Shown here: piece by piece, positions 41,777 through 49,287 of the stretch
Numbering within the stretch: position 1 is the stretch's first letter
Layout of the letters: each line of letters starts with the position of its first letter
From: Flavobacteriia bacterium
GTDB lineage: Bacteria > Bacteroidota > Bacteroidia > Flavobacteriales > Schleiferiaceae
Assembly: GCA_013373425.1 (NCBI GenBank)
Contig: JABXHW010000048.1
Span: forward strand, 1 to 64,000
Direction: 5' to 3'
Length of the DNA: 64,000 nt
The notes under the pieces: generated by a model
Databases searched by the model: none
Seen by the model: only the letters and a program-made list of their open reading frames with translations
What the model was told of the DNA's origin: nothing
Translations under genes and position numbers: made by a program

Positions 41777-42501
41777 ATTCCCATAGTCACCTTAGTGTAC
41801 TCCTTCGCCAACACACGTAGGTCGTCGACAAGTACTGAGATGTCTGGAGCTTGAGAGATATCATACGCTCCAATCACATTGCCATCATCGTCTCTGCGAC
41901 AGCGAATTCTGCCTTCCCAATCGACGATAACGACTTTCTCAGTATGTGCATACCCACCGTGATCTGCACGAGCAGAATCTTCAGAGGCAGCTAAGAAGTA
42001 CGAATCAGCCATATTGAAGATTTCTTCTTGTTCTCCTGTAACAAAAATCCACTTGTTACTGTTCTGCAATTGCAAATCGAATTTCGCGTAATCCCTAAGT
42101 ACCTCAGGGGTGTCATAAGGATCAATTGAATGCGACAAGAAGTAGATGTTCTTAAAGGCAATCAGTCTATCGTGAACTTGCTTGAGGTGGAAGTTCATGT
42201 TTGGACAAACCGTAGGACAAGAAGTGAAGAAGAATGAAGCAACATAGATTTTGCCTTTCATGTCTTCTCGCGTAACCGTATCGCCGTATTGAGTGATAAA
42301 GGAGAAGTCTGGAATGTGATACGGAATGGTATCGAATGTTCCGTCTTCGTTCTCCACTATCTCAACGGGACCGATGGTTTGTAGGGAGTTAAAATTAATC
42401 TCTCCGCTATACAGAATAGCAGTTAGATAAATTGAAACGGGCAGTGCAAGTATGATAACTAGCACTGCCCTTTTTCTATACTGTTTGCCTCTTTCTGACA
42501 T
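41773..42501 (-). CDS. SCO family copper chaperone
   Basis: A 242-residue membrane-anchored thioredoxin-fold protein. It has one N-terminal helix (about 11-31), copper-binding Cys95 and Cys99 (TSCPTVCPNMNF) and the distant His186 (YAHTEKVVIVD). SCO proteins deliver copper or reduce the CuA site of cytochrome oxidase subunit II. Its start shares a base with the subunit IV stop (TAATG), and it overlaps DUF420 by 4 bases. Confidence 0.94.
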   Translation of the reverse strand: MSERGKQYRKRAVLVIILALPVSIYLTAILYSGEINFNSLQTIGPVEIVENEDGTFDTIPYHIPDFSFITQYGDTVTREDMKGKIYVASFFFTSCPTVCPNMNFHLKQVHDRLIAFKNIYFLSHSIDPYDTPEVLRDYAKFDLQLQNSNKWIFVTGEQEEIFNMADSYFLAASEDSARADHGGYAHTEKVVIVDWEGRIRCRRDDDGNVIGAYDISQAPDISVLVDDLRVLAKEYTKVTMGI

Positions 42502-42824
42502 TAAGCACCGTACAAATAGCTACCCTCGGTGAGGAGGATAAATGTTAAGTAAGGAATCAATATTAGAATGGGAAGGTAGATGGTCAATCGAAGTGATTTC
42601 TTCTCGCCTTCCAAGTGCATGAAAGCTTCAACAATGAAGTAGGCCTTGAACAAGGTTAGAACAATGAAGATGATGTTCAACCAAGAGGTGAATCCGAAAA
42701 CTTCACCCATGAGGAAAGCTGGCTTCACAATACCCAATCCAACCTCAACTGCAGTAACGACAAGCAGAATGAAGAATACGATGATCAATCTGCGAACTCC
42801 TCCGTGTGCGTGATTATCTGACAT
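42501..42824 (-). CDS. Cytochrome c oxidase subunit IV-type protein
   Basis: A 107-residue three-helix membrane protein of the prokaryotic oxidase subunit IV/CyoD-like family: RRLIIVFFILLVVTAVEVGLG, NIIFIVLTLFKAYFIVEAFMHL and LTIYLPILILIPYLTFILL, with the typical Lys/Tyr/Glu/His pattern in helix two. It supports assembly of the heme-copper oxidase. It is 18 bases downstream of the long subunit III gene. Confidence 0.9.
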   Translation of the reverse strand: MSDNHAHGGVRRLIIVFFILLVVTAVEVGLGIVKPAFLMGEVFGFTSWLNIIFIVLTLFKAYFIVEAFMHLEGEKKSLRLTIYLPILILIPYLTFILLTEGSYLYGA

Positions 42825-42842
42825 AACTGTTTCTTATCGAGA

Positions 42843-43784
42843 TTAAACGAGGTAGAAGAATGTAAAGACGAATACCCATACTAGATCGACAAAGTGCCAG
42901 TAGAGACCAACTTTCTCAACCATTTCGTAGTGTCCTCTGCGCTGGTAAGTGCCCAACATCACATTGTAGAAAATGATGAAGTTCAAAATCACACCAGAGA
43001 ATACGTGGAATCCGTGGAATCCTGTAATGAAGAAGAAGAAGTTAGCAAACTGCTGGTGGCCGTATTCGTTACGAGTCATGTTCGCACCGTGGATCACCAT
43101 TGCATTATCGCTGTTCAACATAGCTAAAGACGCCTCGTGGTCGAGTGTCATTCCGGCTTTACCCGGCTGGCGAAGTTGGTACTCACCTCCTGCGAACGCA
43201 TCGCGCACTTGCTCGATAGAGAAATGTTCGTGATGACCGTGTCCGCCGGCAGCGTCGCCATGAACGAGGTCACCTAAAGAGATAAAGTTTCCTTCAGCAT
43301 CGGCAGGGCGCATGGTTTGTCTTCCCATTTCATCAGAGAATACAACTTCAACCGCACCACTGTCACCAACGATAAAGTGATACCATTCCCAAGCCTGTGA
43401 ACCCAAGAAGATGGCACCACCAACGATGGTAGCAATCATCCAAAGTCCAACACGAGTTTTCTTATTGTGACGTCCTTCGTGGACGGCAAGCACCATCGTA
43501 ACCGAAGAGACGATCAATATAAACGTCATTAAAGCAACGTATAGGAGAGGTTGGTCTCCTTCAATACCGGGGAAGTGCGTAAACACTCGTTCCGCTACTG
43601 GCCATGACGGCTCGTACTTAAAACGCATTAAACCATATGCTGTAAGGAAGCCTGAGAATGTCAGGGCATCCGAAATCAAGAAGAACCACATCATCAGCTT
43701 GCCGTAGCTCGCTTTCATTGGTTCATTCCCACCTCCCCAAACTTTTTCTTCTTGGGGCATTTCCAGAGACGTAGTCGTCGCCAT
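42843..43784 (-). CDS. Cytochrome c oxidase subunit III, long form with extramembrane insertion
   Basis: A 313-residue heme-copper oxidase subunit III. The N-terminal helices contain KLMMWFFLISDALTFSGFLTAY and the C-terminal ones FFFITGFHGFHVFSGV and KVGLYWHFVDLVWVFVFTFFYL. Between them, about residues 139-247, is a hydrophilic insertion of roughly 110 residues containing a His cluster (His175, 182, 184, 185, 187). The start at 43784 was chosen because the longer reading runs into the upstream gene and lacks similarity. It follows the short subunit III paralogue by 28 bases. Confidence 0.92.
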   Translation of the reverse strand: MATTTSLEMPQEEKVWGGGNEPMKASYGKLMMWFFLISDALTFSGFLTAYGLMRFKYEPSWPVAERVFTHFPGIEGDQPLLYVALMTFILIVSSVTMVLAVHEGRHNKKTRVGLWMIATIVGGAIFLGSQAWEWYHFIVGDSGAVEVVFSDEMGRQTMRPADAEGNFISLGDLVHGDAAGGHGHHEHFSIEQVRDAFAGGEYQLRQPGKAGMTLDHEASLAMLNSDNAMVIHGANMTRNEYGHQQFANFFFFITGFHGFHVFSGVILNFIIFYNVMLGTYQRRGHYEMVEKVGLYWHFVDLVWVFVFTFFYLV

Positions 43785-43812
43785 GTTTACCGGATTAAAT
43801 TTCGCTGCAAGT

Positions 43813-44397
43813 TTAACGAATAATTGCCAAAAACAGGAAGAGAAGAATCCATAAGATGTCCACGAAATGCCAGAAAATGGCTGCCATTTCAATCCCTTGG
43901 TAATCTTCCTGAGTATATTTTTTCATTGCATTCTTGATGATTGTCACCAATAAAACAATGAGTCCTGCTCCAACGTGGAGCAAGTGAAATAAGGTAATCA
44001 CGTAGAACCAAGAACCCGATGGCTCCGACCCTGCACCCGTGAAAAATATCTTAGAATCAATGAGTTCCGACCAACCAGTCACTTGGAATATCGCAAATAA
44101 AGCACCCAATACCAAGGTCAGGAAAAGCATGATATTCACCCGGCTGAAGTTTCCACTTCTCGCTGCACGAACGGCCATCATCATAACCGCACTACTCACC
44201 ACCATAACAATGGTCGAATAAATAAAAATAGTTGGGATTTGGAATGAAAACCAGCTATTGCTCTCCACCAAAGTTGATCGTTGAACGATATACCCCGAGG
44301 TCAAACCGGCAAACATCATCGCCATAGAAGCGATACCAATCCACAACATGGGCTTGGCCGCTCTCTTTCTCTGTTCTCTTAGCGCTTCATCAGCCAT
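43813..44397 (-). CDS. Cytochrome c oxidase subunit III, short form
   Basis: A 194-residue five-helix heme-copper oxidase subunit III-like protein: KPMLWIGIASMAMMFAGLTSGYIV, FYVITLFHLLHVGAGLIVLL and AAIFWHFVDILWILLFLFL. Two different subunit III genes in tandem are usual in Bacteroidota oxidase operons. Its start is one base from the end of cyoE. Confidence 0.91.
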   Translation of the reverse strand: MADEALREQRKRAAKPMLWIGIASMAMMFAGLTSGYIVQRSTLVESNSWFSFQIPTIFIYSTIVMVVSSAVMMMAVRAARSGNFSRVNIMLFLTLVLGALFAIFQVTGWSELIDSKIFFTGAGSEPSGSWFYVITLFHLLHVGAGLIVLLVTIIKNAMKKYTQEDYQGIEMAAIFWHFVDILWILLFLFLAIIR

Positions 44398-45312
44398 TTA
44401 GAAGAGATATTTATCAAGTACGTAAACGATTTGAACTAAAGGTAGGTAACCCACACTGGTGAGCATAAGTTTTCTCGCGGCCTCTTTACTTGGGTTCTTT
44501 CTCAGGGCAAGAGCCGAACGCAAGAACCAAACTCCCAACAAGGCAGTCACGATTGCCATGGGCCACGACAACTGCAGCGCTCCTGTAAAATGGAATACCG
44601 GAAGCAAACTCGCTATAATGGTCCAGACCGTGTAGGTGATTATCAAGTTGATAGAAGTAGCGTCTTTCTCTCGAGTTGGAAGCAGGTAGTACCCCGCCTT
44701 TGCATAGTCATCATAAGCTACCCAGCCGATGGCCCAAAAGTGTGGGAATTGCCATAGGAACTGGATTCCAAAGAGAATCCCTGGTTCAATATCGAAGTCG
44801 TTTGCAGCAGCCACCCAGCCCAACATAAATGGAATAGCGCCTGGAAATGCTCCTACAAACACTGCCCAAGGTGTTCTTGCCTTAAGAGGTGTGTAAAAAA
44901 GCGTGTAGAGAACTACCGAAGCAAGTCCGAAATAAGCAGTGAGTGAATTGATGGAGAACAACAAGAATGCACCCGCAATTAAGGCGATGGTGCTGACAAT
45001 CAATCCTTCGGTTACAGACATTCGGCCTGCTGCCATCGGACGATTCTTCGTTCTGTTCATCAAGGCATCTCGGTTGCGTTCCCAAACCTGATTGAAGGCA
45101 TTGGAAGCGCCAACAGTGAAAAATCCACCGAAGACCAAAGCAACCATGTCAAAAGCTGAATAAGTCTCAACCGCCAAGAGGTATCCCGCCAGTGCAGAGA
45201 ACACCACACTCGTAGTGAGTCTAAACTTGAGTAGTTGGACGTAATCCGAAAGTCGTACAGCGATAGTACGCTCTTGTCGTCCAGTCATATGTGCAGTAAT
45301 TGACTCTCTCAT
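44398..45312 (-). CDS. cyoE: Protoheme IX farnesyltransferase (heme O synthase)
   Basis: A 304-residue UbiA-type enzyme. Motif NQVWERNRDALMNRTKNRP is the CyoE/CtaB signature; seven or more helices follow, with YDDYAKAGYYLLP in the second acidic loop. It farnesylates heme B to heme O for the oxidase. It leads the oxidase operon. The start is uncertain: ATG at 45312 is only a few bases from the predicted transcription start, and a second ATG at 45288 (MTGRQERT) would leave a normal leader. Confidence 0.94.
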   Translation of the reverse strand: MRESITAHMTGRQERTIAVRLSDYVQLLKFRLTTSVVFSALAGYLLAVETYSAFDMVALVFGGFFTVGASNAFNQVWERNRDALMNRTKNRPMAAGRMSVTEGLIVSTIALIAGAFLLFSINSLTAYFGLASVVLYTLFYTPLKARTPWAVFVGAFPGAIPFMLGWVAAANDFDIEPGILFGIQFLWQFPHFWAIGWVAYDDYAKAGYYLLPTREKDATSINLIITYTVWTIIASLLPVFHFTGALQLSWPMAIVTALLGVWFLRSALALRKNPSKEAARKLMLTSVGYLPLVQIVYVLDKYLF

Positions 45313-45323
45313 TTTCCGGAGTG

Positions 45324-45331
45324 CAAAGATA
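45324..45331 (-). promoter_or_regulatory. Promoter -7 element of the oxidase operon
   Basis: TATCTTTG on the minus strand fits TAnnTTTG, 12 bases before the first cyoE ATG and 36 before the second. No clear -33 TTG at normal spacing. Confidence 0.4.
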
Positions 45332-45357
45332 CATCACAAACCTTGCACTCCCTAGGC

Positions 45358-46161
45358 TTACTTCGTAGCTCTCACCAAAAAGTAAGGATTGAGGAGATCT
45401 TCTTTGTTATAAACGAGCGGCTTCTCAGTGGATGGCACAACCATTTCCTTACCTACTGCATTCACAAGTGCGTGTCCAGCAGCGGTGTCCCACTCCATAG
45501 TGGGAGCGAAACGAGGATATTCATTCGCCTCACCTTCTACCACCATACATATCTTCAAAGAGCTTCCCTTCGAGATAATATCCACTTCACCGTGCTTCTC
45601 TTTAAGCTCAGCAATGTAATTGGATGTGTCTTCATTCATGTGAGAACGACTACCTACAACGGTAAATGTTTTTGGATCCTCGCAAGGCAATTTGGTGCCG
45701 GCATTCACAAGTACGTCCAATGTATCGAATTCCGTTTCGGCATCGATGCGTTCTACCTTGAATGCACCCATTTCAGTGCCGCCGAAATACAGAGTATGTT
45801 GAACAGGAACGTAGATTACACCGAATACAGGAGTATCTTTTTTAATCAAGGCGATGTTCACCGTAAACTCTCCATTGCGCTTGATGAACTCCTTGGTTCC
45901 ATCGAGTGGATCAACAACCCAAAGCGTATCCCACTTCGATCTTTCAGAGTAAGCAATCGACTTACCTTCTTCGCTCAGAACAGGGTGCTCCGTATCCTTG
46001 AGGATCTCCATGATGGCTTTGTGAGCCGCCGTATCAGCTTCGGTCAATGGAGTTCTATCTTCCTTTTCCAAAACCTTCAAGGTCTCTTCTTTGTGGTATA
46101 CGTTGAGAATTGCTCTACCGCCTTGTAACGCGGCCTTTACAGCTGCCAGATACTTGTCCAT
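45358..46161 (-). CDS. cysQ: 3'(2'),5'-bisphosphate nucleotidase CysQ
   Basis: A 267-residue inositol-monophosphatase-fold enzyme. Metal motifs are LSEEGKSI, VVDPLDGTKEFIKRNGEFTVNIALI and the C-terminal WDTAAGHALV. The combination matches CysQ, which removes the 3'-phosphate of PAP formed in sulfate assimilation. It sits alone between the TonB genes and the oxidase operon. No clear consensus promoter was seen; the TonB terminator lies 17-44 bases upstream. Confidence 0.92.
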   Translation of the reverse strand: MDKYLAAVKAALQGGRAILNVYHKEETLKVLEKEDRTPLTEADTAAHKAIMEILKDTEHPVLSEEGKSIAYSERSKWDTLWVVDPLDGTKEFIKRNGEFTVNIALIKKDTPVFGVIYVPVQHTLYFGGTEMGAFKVERIDAETEFDTLDVLVNAGTKLPCEDPKTFTVVGSRSHMNEDTSNYIAELKEKHGEVDIISKGSSLKICMVVEGEANEYPRFAPTMEWDTAAGHALVNAVGKEMVVPSTEKPLVYNKEDLLNPYFLVRATK

Positions 46162-46177
46162 GGTGTGAAGTTAAGTC

Positions 46178-46205
46178 AAAAAAAAGCCCCGCGATTGCGG
46201 GGCTT
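46178..46205 (-). terminator. Terminator of the tonB gene at 46225
   Basis: On the minus strand AAGCCCCGC, loop AATC, GCGGGGCTT followed by T residues: a 9-bp GC-rich stem 20 bases past the tonB stop. Confidence 0.9.
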
Positions 46206-46224
46206 CAAAGGTAAAATCCTTTTA

Positions 46225-46938
46225 TCAATTTACACGAGCGTTGATCGGTACATTGTACGTCATACGAACGCTACGTCCATTTAGTTTCGCTGGAGTGAAT
46301 TCTGGAAGTGCTGCTTTCACAGTACGAACCGCTTCTTCGTCAATACTCTGGTCGCCAGAGGTACGAGCAATGGTCACGTTCTTCACCTTCCCACTTGCAT
46401 CAATTTCAAAGTTCACCCAAGCACGGCCACCGATACCCATTTCACGAGCAATCTGTGGGAAGACAAACTCTTCGCGGATGTCTTGTTGGATGTTCTGAAC
46501 CGTACATGCCCAACGTGCATCGTTAGTAGGCTCTGATTCACAACCTGGATAAACTGGGAATGCTTCTACCTGAGTAAACTCGAAAAGTTCACCTGCAGTT
46601 TCCGAAACTTCTTCGAAGAATTCGAACTCCATATCGTCATCAACCTCTTGGTTTTCGAAGGTAATTTCTGGAACCTCAAGATCATCATCCACGGCTTCGA
46701 ACACTTGAGTATTCACCGGTGGCGGTGGTGGTGGCGGTGGTGGCGGTGGAGCCACAAGCTGTACCACTGAATCTAGTTCTGCACCGTCGCCGTCAGCAAC
46801 GAGCGCCAATGGTCCTGATTCGTACGACTTATAATTCATCATCCCGAAGATGAGAAGCATAGCCAATACGAGACCAATGTCTCTGAATAGACCTCTTTTA
46901 GGTTCGAGATCTGCTTTATCGGTTTTCCTAGGTTTCAT
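46225..46938 (-). CDS. Energy transducer TonB (polyproline form)
   Basis: A 237-residue TonB. A basic N-terminus (MKPRKTDKADLEPKRGLFRD) and one membrane helix are followed by a run of 11 prolines (46749-46717). An acidic Val/Asp/Glu stretch and a C-terminal TonB domain with GIGGRAWVNFEIDASGKVKNV and SIDEEAVRTVKAALPEFTPAKLNGR follow. It transmits proton-motive energy to TonB-dependent receptors. The polyproline is coded by mixed CCA/CCG triplets. It is the third of three tandem TonB genes and has its own terminator. Confidence 0.92.
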   Translation of the reverse strand: MKPRKTDKADLEPKRGLFRDIGLVLAMLLIFGMMNYKSYESGPLALVADGDGAELDSVVQLVAPPPPPPPPPPPVNTQVFEAVDDDLEVPEITFENQEVDDDMEFEFFEEVSETAGELFEFTQVEAFPVYPGCESEPTNDARWACTVQNIQQDIREEFVFPQIAREMGIGGRAWVNFEIDASGKVKNVTIARTSGDQSIDEEAVRTVKAALPEFTPAKLNGRSVRMTYNVPINARVN

Positions 46939-47081
46939 ACAAAGAGAATTCTGTCGCTAAGATAAAATGATTCCACCTAATAATCTGAATAATTTTCAAA
47001 CTTATCCATCCTACAAGGTATTGAAAATGGCACGAGTCCATCTTCAATACTTATAACGTGATTCCAATCCTTCTGGTTTGG

Positions 47082-47789
47082 TTAGTTGATTTTAACACTG
47101 ATTGGCACGTTGTACGACATGCGCACGCTTCGACCGTTGATCTTTGCTGGGGTAAAGTTCGGTAGTGTTCTAACGGTTCTTACCGCTTCCCTATCGATGC
47201 TCTCCTCCCCAGAGGTCCGTGCGATCTCAACGTTACTCACAGTACCGTCAGCTTCGATAATGAAGCTCACCCAAGCTCGTCCATTGATTCCCAACTCGTG
47301 AACCACGCTGGGAATCACGAATTCTTCATTAATAATCTGACGAATCTGCGCTTCACTGCACAACCATCTTTCGTCATTGGTAGAGATATCTTCACAACCA
47401 TCTAAGTAAGGCAGCGCCTCTACCGCGGTGAACCCGTGTACTTCTGTGTCAAACTCATTGACCTTCTCCAGGATTTGAAAATCTGAATCAGTATCACCCA
47501 TGTCTTTGAATGTAATCTCTGGGATTTCGATATCTGGATCATCCACCGGATTTACATGAGTGGGGTCGGTAATGGGCTCTACGGGCTTAGGTGGTTCAGA
47601 AGGAGGAATAACCACCATGGAATCCAGCGTGGCGCCCTCACCTGTCGCTGTGAATTGCAACACTTTTCCTTCTGAGAATTGCCAGGTCATTAGTCCGTAG
47701 GCAAGCAATACACCTAGAACGAGACCAAGGTCTCTGAACAAACCTCTTTTGTTTTCGAGGTTCGACTTGTTTGATTTTTTGAGATTCAT
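47082..47789 (-). CDS. Energy transducer TonB, second paralogue
   Basis: A 235-residue TonB very similar in layout to its neighbour: NLENKRGLFRDLGLVLGVLLAYGLM, a PPSEPPKPVEP linker in place of polyproline, then VPEIT-type acidic segment and C-terminal GINGRAWVSFIIEADGTVSNVEIARTSGEESIDREAVRTV. Duplication of one gene is obvious. The start at 47789 matches the paralogue's N-terminus. The 143-base gap to the next copy (46939-47081) is A/T-rich and shows no gene. Confidence 0.9.
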   Translation of the reverse strand: MNLKKSNKSNLENKRGLFRDLGLVLGVLLAYGLMTWQFSEGKVLQFTATGEGATLDSMVVIPPSEPPKPVEPITDPTHVNPVDDPDIEIPEITFKDMGDTDSDFQILEKVNEFDTEVHGFTAVEALPYLDGCEDISTNDERWLCSEAQIRQIINEEFVIPSVVHELGINGRAWVSFIIEADGTVSNVEIARTSGEESIDREAVRTVRTLPNFTPAKINGRSVRMSYNVPISVKIN

Positions 47790-47829
47790 GATTTCTTGAC
47801 TTTGAGAGTAGATAAAGGTCCTGCGTATT

Positions 47830-48429
47830 CTAAACATCCTTCCCCACCTTTACGGGAATGATGAGTTTCACAGCTTGAGGCACCCCGTCCTTGCTTCCGG
47901 GTGCCAGAGTTGGAACTCGCTCGAGAATTCGAGTGACTTCCATCTCCATTTGAGCTGTGGGAGATCTGTGTACTTTAATGTTTCGAACAGCACCTGCGTT
48001 CGAAATTTCTAAGTCGATAAAAATTCTATGGGTCCTTTGCTCTAAGAGGTCTTTGCCCAATCGTGCCTGAACGAAATCACTGATGTATGCGTCAAGGTCG
48101 ATGAGAGTCGCCTCTTTTTCATCCGACCAGCCTCTAGGGGTTGGGAGTTCATCTAAAGTCCAATACTCCAGTGCACGATCTGTATCAACAGGTTGCTTGA
48201 AGCTTGCAACCTGAACAGAATCACCTCCTGAGATTTGTTCGTGAATAAGAGAGGTCTGATCAATTTTAGTCTTGGATTCAAGTGGGGTCGCTTCCTCCTC
48301 CATTACCCAATGACTTCGCTCCACCTTCAGAGAGAAAGTAGTAAGCGCTGCCGCCATGGCTATTACCAATCCCGCTAAGAAGAATATACTTCTGAATTTC
48401 TCGAGATCTTTTTTGGAGTGTTTCTGCAT
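47830..48429 (-). CDS. TonB-like protein, divergent third paralogue
   Basis: A 199-residue membrane-anchored protein: KDLEKFRSIFFLAGLVIAMAAALTTFSL, a short linker without a proline-rich spacer, and a reduced C-terminal domain IDLEISNAGAVRNIKVHRSPTAQMEMEVTRILERVPTLAPGSKDGVPQAVKLIIPVKV. The conserved GRAWVxF motif is degraded to THRIFIDLE. It may be a specialised transducer or a decaying copy. Start chosen by alignment with the other two N-termini. Confidence 0.8.
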   Translation of the reverse strand: MQKHSKKDLEKFRSIFFLAGLVIAMAAALTTFSLKVERSHWVMEEEATPLESKTKIDQTSLIHEQISGGDSVQVASFKQPVDTDRALEYWTLDELPTPRGWSDEKEATLIDLDAYISDFVQARLGKDLLEQRTHRIFIDLEISNAGAVRNIKVHRSPTAQMEMEVTRILERVPTLAPGSKDGVPQAVKLIIPVKVGKDV

Positions 48430-48478
48430 TTTCAGAGGAATGATTTCTTCTGAAACAAACACAAGAACTAGACCAAAG

Positions 48479-48865
48479 TCACTGCGTCTTTACTTTCCGT
48501 AAAGCGAATATTCTAAAAAGGAAAAAAGAGAGAACGATACCCAGCGAATTTGCGAGGACGTCCATCATGGAAAAGCTTCGGTAAGCGGTTAAGGTTACTT
48601 GCGCCACCTCAACAAAAAAGCCAAATACAAAAGGAGTGATGAGGAGAAATCCCCAGCGCATCTTTTCAAATCGATGCAGCATGTACTCGGCGAGGAAAAA
48701 GAGTGAAGTGAAGATGAAGTATACTCCACCATGAATAAGAAAATCGTCTACCTCAATTAGCGTAGAAGGCAAACTGCGCGATGGCAAAAGGCTCATCACT
48801 AAAATGAAAACACCCCAGCCAATGGCCGGGGTGTAAGCTTTGATATATCTGGAATTAACCTCCAA
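48479..48865 (-). CDS. VanZ family membrane protein
   Basis: A 128-residue protein with four membrane helices: [56 protein letters not shown] and [19 protein letters not shown]. The central EVAQ and the D-LANSLG pattern are VanZ family hallmarks. Function is unknown. It starts inside the last codons of gcvH (11-base overlap). A strong terminator hairpin lies within its first 20 codons, so expression may depend on readthrough. Confidence 0.87.
   Translation of the reverse strand: MEVNSRYIKAYTPAIGWGVFILVMSLLPSRSLPSTLIEVDDFLIHGGVYFIFTSLFFLAEYMLHRFEKMRWGFLLITPFVFGFFVEVAQVTLTAYRSFSMMDVLANSLGIVLSFFLFRIFALRKVKTQ
48800..48834 (-). terminator. Terminator-like hairpin after gcvH, inside vanZ
   Basis: On the minus strand ACACCCCGGCC, loop ATT, GGCTGGGGTGT forms an 11-bp stem with one G-U pair, followed by TTTCATTTTA. 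It begins 21 bases past the gcvH stop and overlaps vanZ codons 11-19. Confidence 0.7.
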
Positions 48866-49235
48866 TGTGATCTTTGTACTCGTCGGCAGACATCAATCCG
48901 TCTACTTCAGATGAATCACTAATCTTAATCTTAACCATCCAGCCTTCACCGTAAGGGTCTGAGTTTACTTTCTCAGGCTCATCAGCAAGTAGTTCATTGA
49001 CTTCAGCAACTTCACCTCCGATAGGCATGAATAGATCAGAAACTGTCTTCACAGCCTCAACAGAGCCAAATACCTCTTCAGCGTCAAGAGTCTCACCTTC
49101 TTGATCAATATCAATAAATACGATATCTCCTAATTCACCTTGTGCGAAATCGGTGATACCTACTGTGGCAACATCTCCTTCTACTTTAACCCACTCGTGG
49201 TCTTTGGAGTACTTAAGATCTGCAGGAATATTCAT
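48855..49235 (-). CDS. gcvH: Glycine cleavage system protein H
   Basis: A 126-residue H protein. Lipoyl lysine Lys63 is in [12 protein letters not shown]; the surrounding [15 protein letters not shown] and [24 protein letters not shown] are typical. It shuttles aminomethyl groups in glycine cleavage. Start at 49235 was chosen because a full promoter lies directly upstream and covers an earlier in-frame start at 49253. It is placed between sprA and vanZ, a conserved flavobacterial order. Confidence 0.96.
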   Translation of the reverse strand: MNIPADLKYSKDHEWVKVEGDVATVGITDFAQGELGDIVFIDIDQEGETLDAEEVFGSVEAVKTVSDLFMPIGGEVAEVNELLADEPEKVNSDPYGEGWMVKIKISDSSEVDGLMSADEYKDHIGG

Positions 49236-49252
49236 GAGTCGTAAATTTTCCA

Positions 49253-49284
49253 CAAATGTATGCGATTCTACCCCTCCTTTGCAA
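49253..49284 (-). promoter_or_regulatory. gcvH promoter
   Basis: On the minus strand TTG (49284-49282), 21-base spacer, TACATTTG (49260-49253): a complete match to the Bacteroidota consensus, the best non-rRNA promoter in the window. The predicted start site lies about 10-12 bases before the gcvH ATG. It is entirely in the 52-base sprA-gcvH gap. Confidence 0.75.
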
Positions 49285-49287
49285 GCA

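Noticed and set aside
43785-43892. Longer N-terminus for the long subunit III gene
   Set aside because: It would overlap the upstream subunit III gene and has no similarity to the family; the start at 43784 fits.
45343-46128. Long plus-strand open frame opposite cysQ
   Set aside because: It mirrors almost the full cysQ gene, whose motifs are clear. The antisense translation is Cys/His/Phe-rich with no recognisable domain.
49236-49252. Glycine riboswitch before gcvH
   Set aside because: The leader after the consensus promoter is only about 10 bases.
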